Of a DNA stretch of 9,018 bases, positions 1-7,269 are shown in pieces (positions within the stretch are counted from its first letter, which is position 1; every line of letters starts with the position of its first letter). The notes under the pieces are model-generated. The model ran no database searches and was not told where the DNA came from. It saw nothing but the letters and a program-made list of their open reading frames with translations. A program made the position numbers and the translations under genes. The DNA is taken from positions 1 to 9,018 of the forward strand of contig JAFPMR010000229.1 of assembly GCA_017411235.1 (NCBI GenBank). Direction: 5' to 3'. Source of the DNA: Bacilli bacterium. GTDB lineage: Bacteria; Bacillota_I; Bacilli_A; RF39; UBA660.

Positions 1-336
1 ACTACTAGTAATGCCGATTGGTTCCCAATTAATAAGATTCCACCATTAGGTTATGACCATGAAGAAATACTTCATGATGCTTTAATAGAGTTGCGTAAAC
101 AAATAGTTAAAAGTAATATGTTAAAGAGTTTATTCCCTGATGGAGTTACAATGCCTGAATTACAAAAGACTTATGAAGCTATCTTAGATAAGAAGTTTGA
201 TAGAAGAAATTTCCGTAAGAAAATATTAAATTTGAATTTAATTGATGATACTAATAGTACTGATAGATTTGAAGGTAATAAGCCTGCTAAAGTATATCAA
301 TTTAAGAATAAGATAGAAGATAAAGATATTTTTTAA
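1..336 (+). CDS. NUDIX/NrtR-type protein, C-terminal winged-helix part (5' end outside window)
   Basis: The frame is open from the first base of the window, so this is the last 111 residues of a longer protein; the ATG at 91 is internal. The visible part begins with a W-F-P-I motif, then P-P-L-G-Y-D-H-E-E-I-L, an E-L-Q-K-T-Y-E-A-I-L helix and D-R-R-N-F-R-K-K-I-L. This succession is typical of the winged-helix domain that follows the NUDIX domain in NrtR-like proteins. In that family the NUDIX part senses or hydrolyses ADP-ribose-type ligands and the winged helix binds operators of NAD-metabolism genes. The N-terminal NUDIX box lies outside the window, so whether this copy is an enzyme, a repressor or both cannot be told. 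No NAD gene is adjacent. No clear Rho-independent terminator follows; T-runs at 341-351 lack a convincing stem. Confidence 0.8.
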   Translation, partial: TTSNADWFPINKIPPLGYDHEEILHDALIELRKQIVKSNMLKSLFPDGVTMPELQKTYEAILDKKFDRRNFRKKILNLNLIDDTNSTDRFEGNKPAKVYQFKNKIEDKDIF

Positions 337-509
337 ATATTTTTATTTTTTAACTGGTTATGTGTTTGAAATACACATGTTATATTAAGGCATTTTAAGA
401 CGTTTTAAGAATAGTTTTAGATGCTTTTATATAATAGTTATTTTAGATTAAAAAGTTTAATAATGGGTTAGTTATGATACTGTAAGAGATTAATAAGGAG
501 AGAGTTAAG
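337..509. other. Intergenic spacer with short TTTTAAGA-type repeats and a small hairpin
   Basis: No gene is visible in this 173-base spacer. It holds an inverted repeat ATGTGT (360-365) / ACACAT (373-378) with a 7-base loop and no following T-run, so it is not an obvious terminator. Next come two adjacent decamers CATTTTAAGA (391-400) and CGTTTTAAGA (401-410), and two related TTTTAGA copies at 415-421 and 441-447. These lie just upstream of, or overlap, the candidate tdk promoter and could be operator half-sites, but such AT-rich words also arise by chance. Confidence 0.4.
430..435 (+). promoter_or_regulatory. Candidate -10 box for tdk
   Basis: A perfect TATAAT lies 75 bases upstream of the tdk ATG. 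The best -35-like word is TTAAGA at 405-410 with a 19-base spacer, which is poor. An alternative -10 box is TATGAT at 473-478, which would give a leader of about 25 bases. Which one is used cannot be decided from sequence. Confidence 0.35.
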
Positions 510-1094
510 ATGATAACAACATTTACAGGACCAATGCATAGTGGAAAGACTGCTGCCATGATGGCAGCTTATAATAAGATATGGAATAAATCACATATTT
601 TATGTTTTAAACCAAATATAGACACAAGAGATGTCGGAGAGATTAGAAGTAAGGATTATACTGAAGGTATAAAAGCTATAGGAATAGATACTTTTGAAGA
701 AATACTTGATTATGTTGGTGAAAAGAATGAAAACGACATAAGAACTATTTTTATTGATGAAGTTCAACTTATGAAAGGTGATGTAGGTGTTTTATCATAT
801 TTGTCTGTTGCTATGGATATGAATATTTATACTGCTGGGCTTAATATGACATCTGAACAAGAACCATTCTTAGTTATGCCTTTTGTTTTAGCAATTAGTG
901 ATGAAGTAGTAAATATTAAAGCTAGTTGTTATGACTGTGGAAAAGATGCTTCTTATACATATTACGAAGGGGATAAAACAGAAGCTATAGTAGTAGGAGA
1001 TGCCGGTTATATACCTTTATGTGATCGTTGCCTATCTAAGAGATTAGGTAAGAAAAATATTAAAAGATTACTTAAAACAAAAAAGGAAGATTAA
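510..1094 (+). CDS. tdk: Thymidine kinase (type II, TK1-like)
   Basis: Phosphorylates thymidine (and deoxyuridine) with ATP to dTMP in the cytoplasmic pyrimidine salvage pathway. The 194-residue length is normal for bacterial TK1-type enzymes. The P-loop G-P-M-H-S-G-K-T spans residues 7-14. The F-I-D-E-V-Q motif is at 81-86, with Glu84 in the place of the catalytic base. A structural zinc site is complete with Cys140, Cys143, Cys171 and Cys174, and the V-G-D-A-G-Y segment before the last Cys pair matches the thymidine-binding lasso. The start is supported by AAGGAG at 495-500, nine bases before the ATG. It has its own candidate promoter and faces the YfhO-type gene tail to tail, with a 4-base overlap of the two stop codons inside a hairpin. 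Confidence 0.95.
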   Translation: MITTFTGPMHSGKTAAMMAAYNKIWNKSHILCFKPNIDTRDVGEIRSKDYTEGIKAIGIDTFEEILDYVGEKNENDIRTIFIDEVQLMKGDVGVLSYLSVAMDMNIYTAGLNMTSEQEPFLVMPFVLAISDEVVNIKASCYDCGKDASYTYYEGDKTEAIVVGDAGYIPLCDRCLSKRLGKKNIKRLLKTKKED

Positions 1095-1106
1095 TTCTTC
1101 CTTTTT
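1080..1106. terminator. Bidirectional Rho-independent terminator spanning both stop codons
   Basis: A perfect 11-bp stem AAAAAGGAAGA (1080-1090) / TCTTCCTTTTT (1096-1106) encloses a TTAAT loop (1091-1095). The loop contains the stop codons of both convergent genes: TAA at 1092-1094 on plus, and the complement of 1091-1093 on minus. The T-run on the plus side and the A-run (T-run on minus) on the other side allow termination in both directions. The stem has few G/C pairs, so efficiency is uncertain. Confidence 0.65.
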
Positions 1107-3352
1107 ATATTGAATATAATAAAGCCAATAAATGTAATTATGGAAATGATTGAAGGAGCAATGTAACTAGAATTACTATATTTCATAGAAATAGTGTGTT
1201 TTCCTGGTTCTACTTCAATACCAATTAAGGAATCTAATACCATTGTTGGTTTAACTTCTTTACCATCTATTGTTATTTTCCATGATTCATCATAAGGAAT
1301 TGATGTAAATATTATTTGGTTTTCATCAACATTTATTGTTCCTTCTAAGTGATCATCATTATAGTAAGTATATTCAATTTGATTTGTTTTTAAATAATCA
1401 TATACTTCTTTTAGTTTTTCTTTGTTGATTGTATAGATAATGGCTTCTTCATCACCATCTTTTATTTTTTGTTTGAATTCTTTATATACTTGAGGAACTG
1501 TTTGAGATGTTCCATCTTCATTTTTTATTTCAATTAGATAGAATGGTGCATCAGTTTTGAAAATGTAATAATCATTATCTATTTTGGCTTTTAAGATGAT
1601 TTTAGTATAGATATCTTCAATATTTGTCATAGCTGTTATTATTCTTTCAGTATTGTCTTTGACAGTATTAAAAACTCCTGAATCTGTTAAAAGAATGTTC
1701 TTATTAACAGCAAATACTTTTTCTAAATAGTAATCACTATCATTTTTTATATTGAATAATAGATTGGTTATTTCACTATTATTTGAACAAACTATTGATG
1801 ATGTTAAGAAGGTTGAACATCCTAAGTTTTCTGAAAGCATTATTACATTATTGTATGTTAATGAAGTCATTAAATAAGTTACTTTAGAATTATGATATAG
1901 ATTAGAATTTAGATATTCTCCTTCTTTATTATCAACATTTTTTCTATATTTAACATTTTCTTTATTGTATGAGTTTGTTCTAAAATTTTCTTTAGATAAT
2001 TCAGTATTAAGATTTAATCTAAATGCTAGCAATGATTGAATAATTACTACTAAACAAATTAGAAGTTTATAGTATTTATTATCTATGTATAAACCTAGAA
2101 GAATAATATAGACAAGAATTGAACAAATAGTAAATACTCTAATAGTTGTTTCCATGTTTTTAAATGATATTAGTAATAATAAAATAATGATTGGCATAGT
2201 ATAAAGCATTTTTTTATAATCTTTTTCTTCTAGTGTAGAAGCATTTTTTATGAAAACAGCAATCATAAGGAAACTTATGATGTAACTATATCTAAATGTG
2301 AATCCTCTTACTTGATGAAAAAAGTTTAAGATAAAGTCAAAACGTTTTATAAAGATAGCTGCAATAATGATAAGAATTACTGATAATGCAAATATTTTAT
2401 CTTTTTTGTTAATCTTAGAATTACAGAAGAAATATAGTAAGTTAATTAAGATTAAATGATTACATGCTAGATTAGGGAAGGTTGGCCCTCCTAATTCTAA
2501 TTGAACATGTATATTAGAATATAAAAGTGATTGAATAAATCCTTTGAAAGAAACAATGTAATTAGAAGTTATATAATTATCTAATGGTATTGATGATTTA
2601 GAATAAGTATCAAAGATGAAGTATACAAAGAAGAATATCATTACAAAACTAATAATAGTTGAGATCATTATTCTTAAAAAGGTTTGATATTTATCTTTTA
2701 AACTATTCTTTTTATATAGTAATTCATGAATAATAAAGTAGATAATTGTATAGATATAAACAGTTAATGCTAAATAGAAATTACAGATAGTTAATAGACA
2801 TAAAGATATTATATAAATACTAGGTTTATTATTATTTAATAAGTCTTCTAATCCTTTTTGATATAAAGGAAATAAGACGAAGATATCTAACCAAGAAATC
2901 ATATAATAATGTGCGATAAACCAACTAGAAAAAACATATGATAGTGTAGCTATAAAGATAATAAATTTATTATCAGTTTTTGATTTAGCATATAGGGTCA
3001 TTGTTAATGATCCAATTAATAGTTTTATTAAGATTGTTGATAAGTACATTGCATCAGGTGATTTAAAGAATATTGCTATTAGATTAAATGGACTAGATAG
3101 GTAATAAATGTAATTAAAGATAAATGGATTACCTAAACCATTATTAAAAGAAAAATTAGTTAAAGTATGAGTTTTTATTTTAGTAATAAAGTCATATAGC
3201 ATTGGTTTATATTGAATTATACCATCTGCGTTACCTAACATTTTTGAACCAAATGGACTGATTCGACTTATTATTAAAGCAATTAAAAATATACTTAGTA
3301 CAGATAGAATATTAATAATATAAATGTTATTTTTCTTTAAGAACTTTTTCAT
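1091..3352 (-). CDS. YfhO-family multi-span membrane protein (GT-C-like)
   Basis: A 753-residue protein with a hydrophobic N-terminal two-thirds (many membrane spans, residues about 10 to 440), an outside domain of about 280 residues, and a last membrane span at about 730-748 followed by K-R-K-N. Family marks: P-F-G with Asp43 in G-N-A-D-G-I-I-Q-Y, N-G-L-G at 71-74, Y-Y-L-S-S-P-F-N-L, W-L-D at 154-156 followed by P-L-Y-Q-K-G-L-E-D, and a C-terminal P-Y-D-E-S-W-K-I-T-I-D-G-K motif. These are typical of YfhO proteins. In Firmicutes, family members are linked to glycosylation of lipoteichoic acid on the outer face of the membrane; applying that here is inference. It is somewhat shorter than typical members. 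The start has AGGTGG at 3362-3357 on the minus strand, four bases before the ATG. It is divergent from the flippase and convergent with tdk. Confidence 0.88.
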   Translation of the reverse strand: MKKFLKKNNIYIINILSVLSIFLIALIISRISPFGSKMLGNADGIIQYKPMLYDFITKIKTHTLTNFSFNNGLGNPFIFNYIYYLSSPFNLIAIFFKSPDAMYLSTILIKLLIGSLTMTLYAKSKTDNKFIIFIATLSYVFSSWFIAHYYMISWLDIFVLFPLYQKGLEDLLNNNKPSIYIISLCLLTICNFYLALTVYIYTIIYFIIHELLYKKNSLKDKYQTFLRIMISTIISFVMIFFFVYFIFDTYSKSSIPLDNYITSNYIVSFKGFIQSLLYSNIHVQLELGGPTFPNLACNHLILINLLYFFCNSKINKKDKIFALSVILIIIAAIFIKRFDFILNFFHQVRGFTFRYSYIISFLMIAVFIKNASTLEEKDYKKMLYTMPIIILLLLISFKNMETTIRVFTICSILVYIILLGLYIDNKYYKLLICLVVIIQSLLAFRLNLNTELSKENFRTNSYNKENVKYRKNVDNKEGEYLNSNLYHNSKVTYLMTSLTYNNVIMLSENLGCSTFLTSSIVCSNNSEITNLLFNIKNDSDYYLEKVFAVNKNILLTDSGVFNTVKDNTERIITAMTNIEDIYTKIILKAKIDNDYYIFKTDAPFYLIEIKNEDGTSQTVPQVYKEFKQKIKDGDEEAIIYTINKEKLKEVYDYLKTNQIEYTYYNDDHLEGTINVDENQIIFTSIPYDESWKITIDGKEVKPTMVLDSLIGIEVEPGKHTISMKYSNSSYIAPSIISIITFIGFIIFNIKRKN

Positions 3353-3369
3353 AAAACCACCTATTAGTT

Positions 3370-3375
3370 ATTATA
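3370..3375 (-). promoter_or_regulatory. Candidate -10 box for the YfhO-family gene
   Basis: On the minus strand 3375-3370 reads TATAAT, which would place the start of transcription near 3363, directly before the AGGTGG ribosome site. This gives an 11-base leader, similar to the short leaders of the plus-strand genes. No convincing -35 box is seen. A further minus-strand option is ATGACA at 3449-3444 with AT-rich -10-like words about 19 bases on. Confidence 0.3.
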
Positions 3376-3465
3376 TTATTTTTAGGGATTATTTACTATA
3401 GTTTTAACTTGTTTATAAAATATACTTATATGTAAAGAAAGTTTGTCATTCTAATAATAATGGTT

Positions 3466-3483
3466 TAAATATGGTATAATTTA
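3466..3483 (+). promoter_or_regulatory. Extended -10 promoter of the flippase gene
   Basis: TAAATATGGTATAATTTA contains TATAAT at 3475-3480 preceded by TGG, an extended -10 element. No -35 match lies at 16-18 bases. Transcription would begin near 3487, leaving a leader of about 17 bases before the ATG at 3504. The same 18 bases recur at 5885-5902. Confidence 0.65.
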
Positions 3484-3503
3484 AGTTGAAGAAGCGTGAT
3501 TTT

Positions 3504-5174
3504 ATGAAAAAGTCATTAAAAAGAAGTTCTTTTGTTGAAGGTACTTTAATAGCTACTATTGCTATAGTATTCACAAAGATCTTAGGGATGTTATATGTAA
3601 TACCTTTTTATGGCATGCTTGATGGTAAAGGTACTGCTTTATATGGATATGCATATAGTATTTATATTGTTTTTTTAGATATATCTAGTGCTGGTTTACC
3701 AATAGCAATTAGTAAAATTATTAGTGAATATAGTGCTTTAGGTAAGAATGAAGCGAAAGTTAGAAGTTATAAAATAGGTAGAAATATCATGGTATTAATA
3801 GCATTTGCTGTATGGTTGTTTTTATTTATTTTTGCAAGACAGGTTGCTCATGTAATGCTAGGTAACTTAGAAGGTGGAAATACTTTATCAGATGTAGCAT
3901 TAGCGATTAGAAGTGTTTCATTTGCTATTTTAATTGTTCCTTTCTTAAGTGTTACTAAAGGTTATTTACAAGGACATAAGATTATTAATATACCTAGTTA
4001 TTCACAAGTAATAGAACAAATAGTTAGAATAGCAGTTATCTTATTAGGTACTTATTTTGTTTTAAATGTTATTGGTGGAAAAGTTACTACTGCTGTATGT
4101 ATTTCTGTATTTGCAGCATTCTTAGCGGGTTTAGTTGCTTATATTTATATTCGAATTAAAATACATCAAGATAAGAGTATAGATATTAATAAGAAGTATG
4201 AAAAAGATGATGTAAGCAATAAGGAAATTGTTAAGAAGATATTTAGTTATGCAATACCTTTTATTATTATCAATATAGTAGGTAGTATTTATAATTTTAT
4301 AGATTTAACATTACTTGTTAGAACAATGGATTATTTGAAGATTAGTCCTGATTTAGTAGAGTTTGCATCAACATCTGTTACTACATGGGCTCCTAAGATT
4401 AATATGATTGTTACTAGTGTAGCAATGGGTATGAGTACAAGTTTTATACCGACAATGGTTACCGCTTATACATTAAAGAATTGGCAAGAAGTTAATAACA
4501 AGTTTAATCAAGCATTACAAATATTAATATTTGTATCACTTCCTATGACAGTAGGTTTATCAATGTTAGCTGTTCCTATTTGGAGTATTTTCTATGGATA
4601 TAATATTAATGGTGTATATATTTTAGCTTTAAATGTGTTTACAGGTTTATTTATTAATATCTATATGATTGCATCTTCAGCTTTACAAGGATTAAATAAG
4701 TTTAAGATAGTTTATGTTTCTACAATAAGTGGTTTTGTTACTAATGCTTTATTAGATGTACCATTAATGGTTTTATATAGTAAGATAGGAATTCCTGTTT
4801 ATTTAGGTGCTGTAACAGCAAGTATTATTGGATATAGTTTAAGTATTATGATTACGTTACTTTCTTTAAGAAAACAATGTAATATGAGATATGGTAAGAC
4901 TTGGAGAACAGTATGTAAGATGGTTGTTCCAATGTTATTAATGATGCTAACTGTATTTGGTTTAAGTAAGATTGTTCCATTGAATTATTATAGTAGATTA
5001 TCTTGTATAGTTTATGTAGCAATTGTTTCTATAGTAGGTGGTTTAGTTTATGCTTTAGTAGCTGCTAAGATGAAATTGTTTAGTGAGACATTTGGTAAAC
5101 CAATGGTAAGTCGAATTGTTAGAAAAGTAACTTTTGGAAAAGTGAATTTGTATAATGAAGAGGAAACGGAATAG
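3504..5174 (+). CDS. MOP-superfamily flippase, YtgP/SpoVB (MurJ-like) type
   Basis: An integral membrane protein of about 14 predicted spans that should move a lipid-linked precursor (lipid II or a polysaccharide repeat unit) across the membrane. The S-S-A-G-L-P-I-A-I-S-K-I-I-S-E-Y segment (residues 61-76 from the ATG), the G-Y-L-Q-G-H motif and the overall length of 556 residues match the YtgP/SpoVB branch of polysaccharide biosynthesis proteins. In B. subtilis YtgP acts as the MurJ lipid II flippase; equivalence here is inference. An in-frame TTG at 3486 would lengthen it by 6 residues, but that codon lies at the predicted transcription start, so the ATG at 3504 with GTGAT at 3496-3500 (anti-SD tail match) is preferred. 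Preceded by its own promoter and closed by a terminator overlapping the TAG stop, so probably a single-gene unit. Confidence 0.88.
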   Translation: MKKSLKRSSFVEGTLIATIAIVFTKILGMLYVIPFYGMLDGKGTALYGYAYSIYIVFLDISSAGLPIAISKIISEYSALGKNEAKVRSYKIGRNIMVLIAFAVWLFLFIFARQVAHVMLGNLEGGNTLSDVALAIRSVSFAILIVPFLSVTKGYLQGHKIINIPSYSQVIEQIVRIAVILLGTYFVLNVIGGKVTTAVCISVFAAFLAGLVAYIYIRIKIHQDKSIDINKKYEKDDVSNKEIVKKIFSYAIPFIIINIVGSIYNFIDLTLLVRTMDYLKISPDLVEFASTSVTTWAPKINMIVTSVAMGMSTSFIPTMVTAYTLKNWQEVNNKFNQALQILIFVSLPMTVGLSMLAVPIWSIFYGYNINGVYILALNVFTGLFINIYMIASSALQGLNKFKIVYVSTISGFVTNALLDVPLMVLYSKIGIPVYLGAVTASIIGYSLSIMITLLSLRKQCNMRYGKTWRTVCKMVVPMLLMMLTVFGLSKIVPLNYYSRLSCIVYVAIVSIVGGLVYALVAAKMKLFSETFGKPMVSRIVRKVTFGKVNLYNEEETE

Positions 5175-5191
5175 TTTTCTCTTATTTTTTT
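5158..5191 (+). terminator. Rho-independent terminator of the flippase gene
   Basis: Stem AAGAGGAAAC (5158-5167) / GTTTTCTCTT (5174-5183) with one G-U pair, a 6-base loop, then A and seven T (5185-5191). The left arm lies within the last codons and the TAG stop (5172-5174) is at the loop and right-arm boundary. Confidence 0.78.
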
Positions 5192-5199
5192 GTTAAAGA

Positions 5200-5208
5200 T
5201 GTTATAAT
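5200..5208 (+). promoter_or_regulatory. Extended -10 promoter of trmB
   Basis: TGTTATAAT: a perfect TATAAT (5203-5208) with TG one base upstream. No -35 match at 16-18 bases; that position is occupied by the right arm of the terminator. The predicted start near 5215 leaves a leader of about 15 bases containing GGAGGT. Confidence 0.6.
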
Positions 5209-5229
5209 AAACGTTAGCGGAGGTATTTT

Positions 5230-5868
5230 ATGCGCTTAAGAAATGTAAAAAATGCTAAAGAAATAGTTGATAATAATGAATATGTTATAAAGAAACCTTG
5301 GGAATTAAAAGGTAAATATATGTTATCTGATAAAGTATTTCCTAAAAATCAACCAATTCATTTGGAGATTGGAATGGGTAAAGGAAACTTTATTATTGAT
5401 ATGGCTTTAAAACATCCTGATATAAATTTTATTGGTATTGAAAGATATGAAAGTGTTTTAGTTAGAGCTTTAGAAAAACTTAAAGATAAAGATATTCCTA
5501 ATTTGAGATTCATGTGTATTGATGCTATTACATTGGATGATATTTTTGATAGTGAAATTGATTGTATATATCTTAATTTTAGTGATCCATGGCCTAAAAA
5601 GAGACATGCTAAAAGAAGATTAACATCTCATGTGTTTTTACCAATATATGACAAGATTTTTAGAAATGAATGCTTAATTATTCAAAAAACAGATAATGTT
5701 GGTTTATTTGAAAGCTCAATAGTTAGTCTTAGTACTTATGGATATGTTATAGAGGATATTTCTTTGGATTTAGCTAGTACAGATAAAGAGAATAGTTTAA
5801 CTGAGTATGAAGCTAAGTTTATGAGTCAGGGAATAAAGATTAATTATTTGGTTGCAAGAAAAAAATAA
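5230..5868 (+). CDS. trmB: tRNA (guanine-N7)-methyltransferase
   Basis: Methylates N7 of guanine 46 in the variable loop of tRNAs using S-adenosylmethionine, in the cytoplasm. The 212-residue length is that of the bacterial single-subunit enzyme. The SAM-binding E-I-G-M-G-K-G-N-F motif is at 46-54, Glu71 follows in I-G-I-E-R, and Asp98 ends the next strand. The family signature N-F-S-D-P-W-P-K-K-R-H-A-K-R-R-L is at 116-131, K-T-D-N at 153-156, and T-E-Y-E-A-K-F at 191-197; all key residues are present. Start supported by GGAGGT at 5219-5224, five bases before the ATG. It sits between two promoters of the same type, so it is probably transcribed alone, though no terminator hairpin separates it from the next gene. 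Confidence 0.97.
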   Translation: MRLRNVKNAKEIVDNNEYVIKKPWELKGKYMLSDKVFPKNQPIHLEIGMGKGNFIIDMALKHPDINFIGIERYESVLVRALEKLKDKDIPNLRFMCIDAITLDDIFDSEIDCIYLNFSDPWPKKRHAKRRLTSHVFLPIYDKIFRNECLIIQKTDNVGLFESSIVSLSTYGYVIEDISLDLASTDKENSLTEYEAKFMSQGIKINYLVARKK

Positions 5869-5884
5869 TTTAAAAATAGTTATA

Positions 5885-5902
5885 TAAATATGGTATAATT
5901 TA
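5885..5902 (+). promoter_or_regulatory. Extended -10 promoter of the lipoprotein operon
   Basis: TAAATATGGTATAATTTA, identical to 3466-3483, with TATAAT at 5894-5899 and TGG before it. Transcription would start near 5906, about 16 bases before the ATG, with AGGAGG at 5912-5917 inside the leader. Confidence 0.65.
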
Positions 5903-5921
5903 GGAGAGATTAGGAGGTATT

Positions 5922-6578
5922 ATGAAGAAGAGATTTATATTACTTTCTTTGATGATTTGTCTATTATTAACAGGTTGTAAATCTGTTCAAGATATGACAT
6001 TAGAAGAAATTGTTTTGAAAAAAGTTAATAGAACTGTTGAAACATATAATACATATCGTAAGGGATATAAATATTTCTTACCTAGTGGTTTAGGAGTAAT
6101 TGAAAGTACTGATTATAATGAAGTATTAAGAGATGAAAATTATCGCTATTATTTATATATTGATGCAGTTAGTTATTTCAATAAGGTAATTGAAACTTAT
6201 GAAGTTAGTGAAGATGCTTATGTTTCTATGCCAATAAACTACAATATTAAGTATGGTTATTTGGAAATTAATAAGAAAGATGAAGATAAGTATTTTATTG
6301 AAATTATGTATAATTATGCTAAAATAGAAGTGATAGTTAAGGAAAAGGATATTAATGTTGTGGTATCTAATGCGATGAACATTTTATCATCAATAAAATT
6401 TAATGATAATATTCTAAAAACCTTGCTAGGGGATGAAACATCTCAATTAAATGAATTTGAATTTAATATATTTGAAACTACAACAACAAGTACAGAGAGT
6501 GATTATTTACAAGCTTTAGATAAAGATAATGCCGAAGCAGAGAAAGATTATATTCACGATTCTGACTTAATTAATTAA
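5922..6578 (+). CDS. Hypothetical lipoprotein
   Basis: Function not recognised. The 218-residue product begins with M-K-K-R, a hydrophobic stretch (residues 5-17) and a lipobox L-T-G-C with Cys19, so it should be exported, lipidated and anchored to the outer face of the membrane. The mature part is rich in Tyr, Asn, Lys and Glu and alternates short strand-like and helical stretches (about 30-165). It ends in an acidic, Thr-rich tail (E-T-T-T-T-S-T-E-S-D) that looks disordered. No enzyme motif is visible. The start is firm: AGGAGG at 5912-5917, four bases before the ATG. The next gene follows after 13 bases in the same direction, so the two probably form an operon driven by the promoter at 5885-5902. 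Confidence 0.8.
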   Translation: MKKRFILLSLMICLLLTGCKSVQDMTLEEIVLKKVNRTVETYNTYRKGYKYFLPSGLGVIESTDYNEVLRDENYRYYLYIDAVSYFNKVIETYEVSEDAYVSMPINYNIKYGYLEINKKDEDKYFIEIMYNYAKIEVIVKEKDINVVVSNAMNILSSIKFNDNILKTLLGDETSQLNEFEFNIFETTTTSTESDYLQALDKDNAEAEKDYIHDSDLIN

Positions 6579-6591
6579 GGTGGTGTAATGT

Positions 6592-7269
6592 ATGGGATTA
6601 TTTGGTAAATTAAAGAACATACTATTCGAAGACGACGATGAATTGGATGAAATGCCAGTCTATACAAAAGAAGAAGTTGAAGAGGTAGTAGAGGAACCTA
6701 AGTTAGAAACTCCAGTTAGTATTGAACCAACAGTTAGTGAAACTCCAAGATTTACTAATGTTAAAAGAGATATTGATATGAGTTTTGAAGAAGATGTTTT
6801 AGGTGAAATACCTGGAGCATTTGATAATATTCCTCCTGCTAAAGAAGAAATTAAGGAAGAAAAACCAGTTGTTCCTGAAATTAAAATTGCTGATGAAAAG
6901 AAATCTATATTTCCTTCATTTGATGAAGATGAGTTTGAAAGATTAAATGCTCGTATTAATCATAATGAAAGTAAAGCTACACAAAGAGAAGTTGTTAAAC
7001 GTGTAGATGTACCTGCTAGTGAATATGGAAATGTTAATGTTAGACAAGCTAATAATAATTTTTCATCAACAACAGTTAGTGAAGAACAAAAAGATCCTGA
7101 TAGATACAAGATTAATACAGGAACTATTGTAAGTGGTAAGAAACCATTTACTCCATCACCTGTTATTTCACCAGTTTATGGTATTTTGGATAAGAATTAT
7201 ACTAAAGAAGATATAGTTGATCGTAAAGGTGGACTTAAGAGAGAAAGAACTAATAAGTTACCTATAAGA
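6592..7269 (+). CDS. Acidic protein with amphipathic N-terminus, unknown function (3' end lost at junction)
   Basis: Function not recognised. M-G-L-F-G-K-L-K-N-I-L-F at the N-terminus can form an amphipathic helix (hydrophobic L3, F4, L7, I10, L11; basic K6, K8), resembling the membrane-tethering ends of SepF-like proteins; this is only a resemblance. An acidic, Pro/Glu/Val-rich low-complexity region follows (residues 13-115). A compact, probably conserved patch lies near residues 184-209 (K-P-F-T-P-S-P-V-I-S-P-V-Y-G-I-L-D-K-N-Y). Start at 6592: AAGGTGGT at 6577-6584 is correctly spaced, whereas the ATG at 6588 meets a stop after six codons. In the assembled sequence the frame stays open to 7521, but beyond about residue 227 it turns into an Arg-rich out-of-frame reading of the foreign segment, so the true C-terminus is missing. 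Confidence 0.7.

Noticed and set aside
360..378. Hairpin ATGTGT/ACACAT as terminator of the NrtR-like gene
   Set aside because: The stem is only 6 bp with a 7-base loop and no T-run follows; the T-runs lie upstream of it.
3443..3448. TTGTCA as -35 box of the flippase promoter
   Set aside because: It is 26 bases from the TATAAT at 3475-3480, too far for a normal sigma-70-type spacer.
1..7265. Mycoplasma-type genetic code (UGA as Trp)
   Set aside because: Complete genes such as tdk, trmB and the flippase read through at full length with TGG for Trp and no in-frame TGA.
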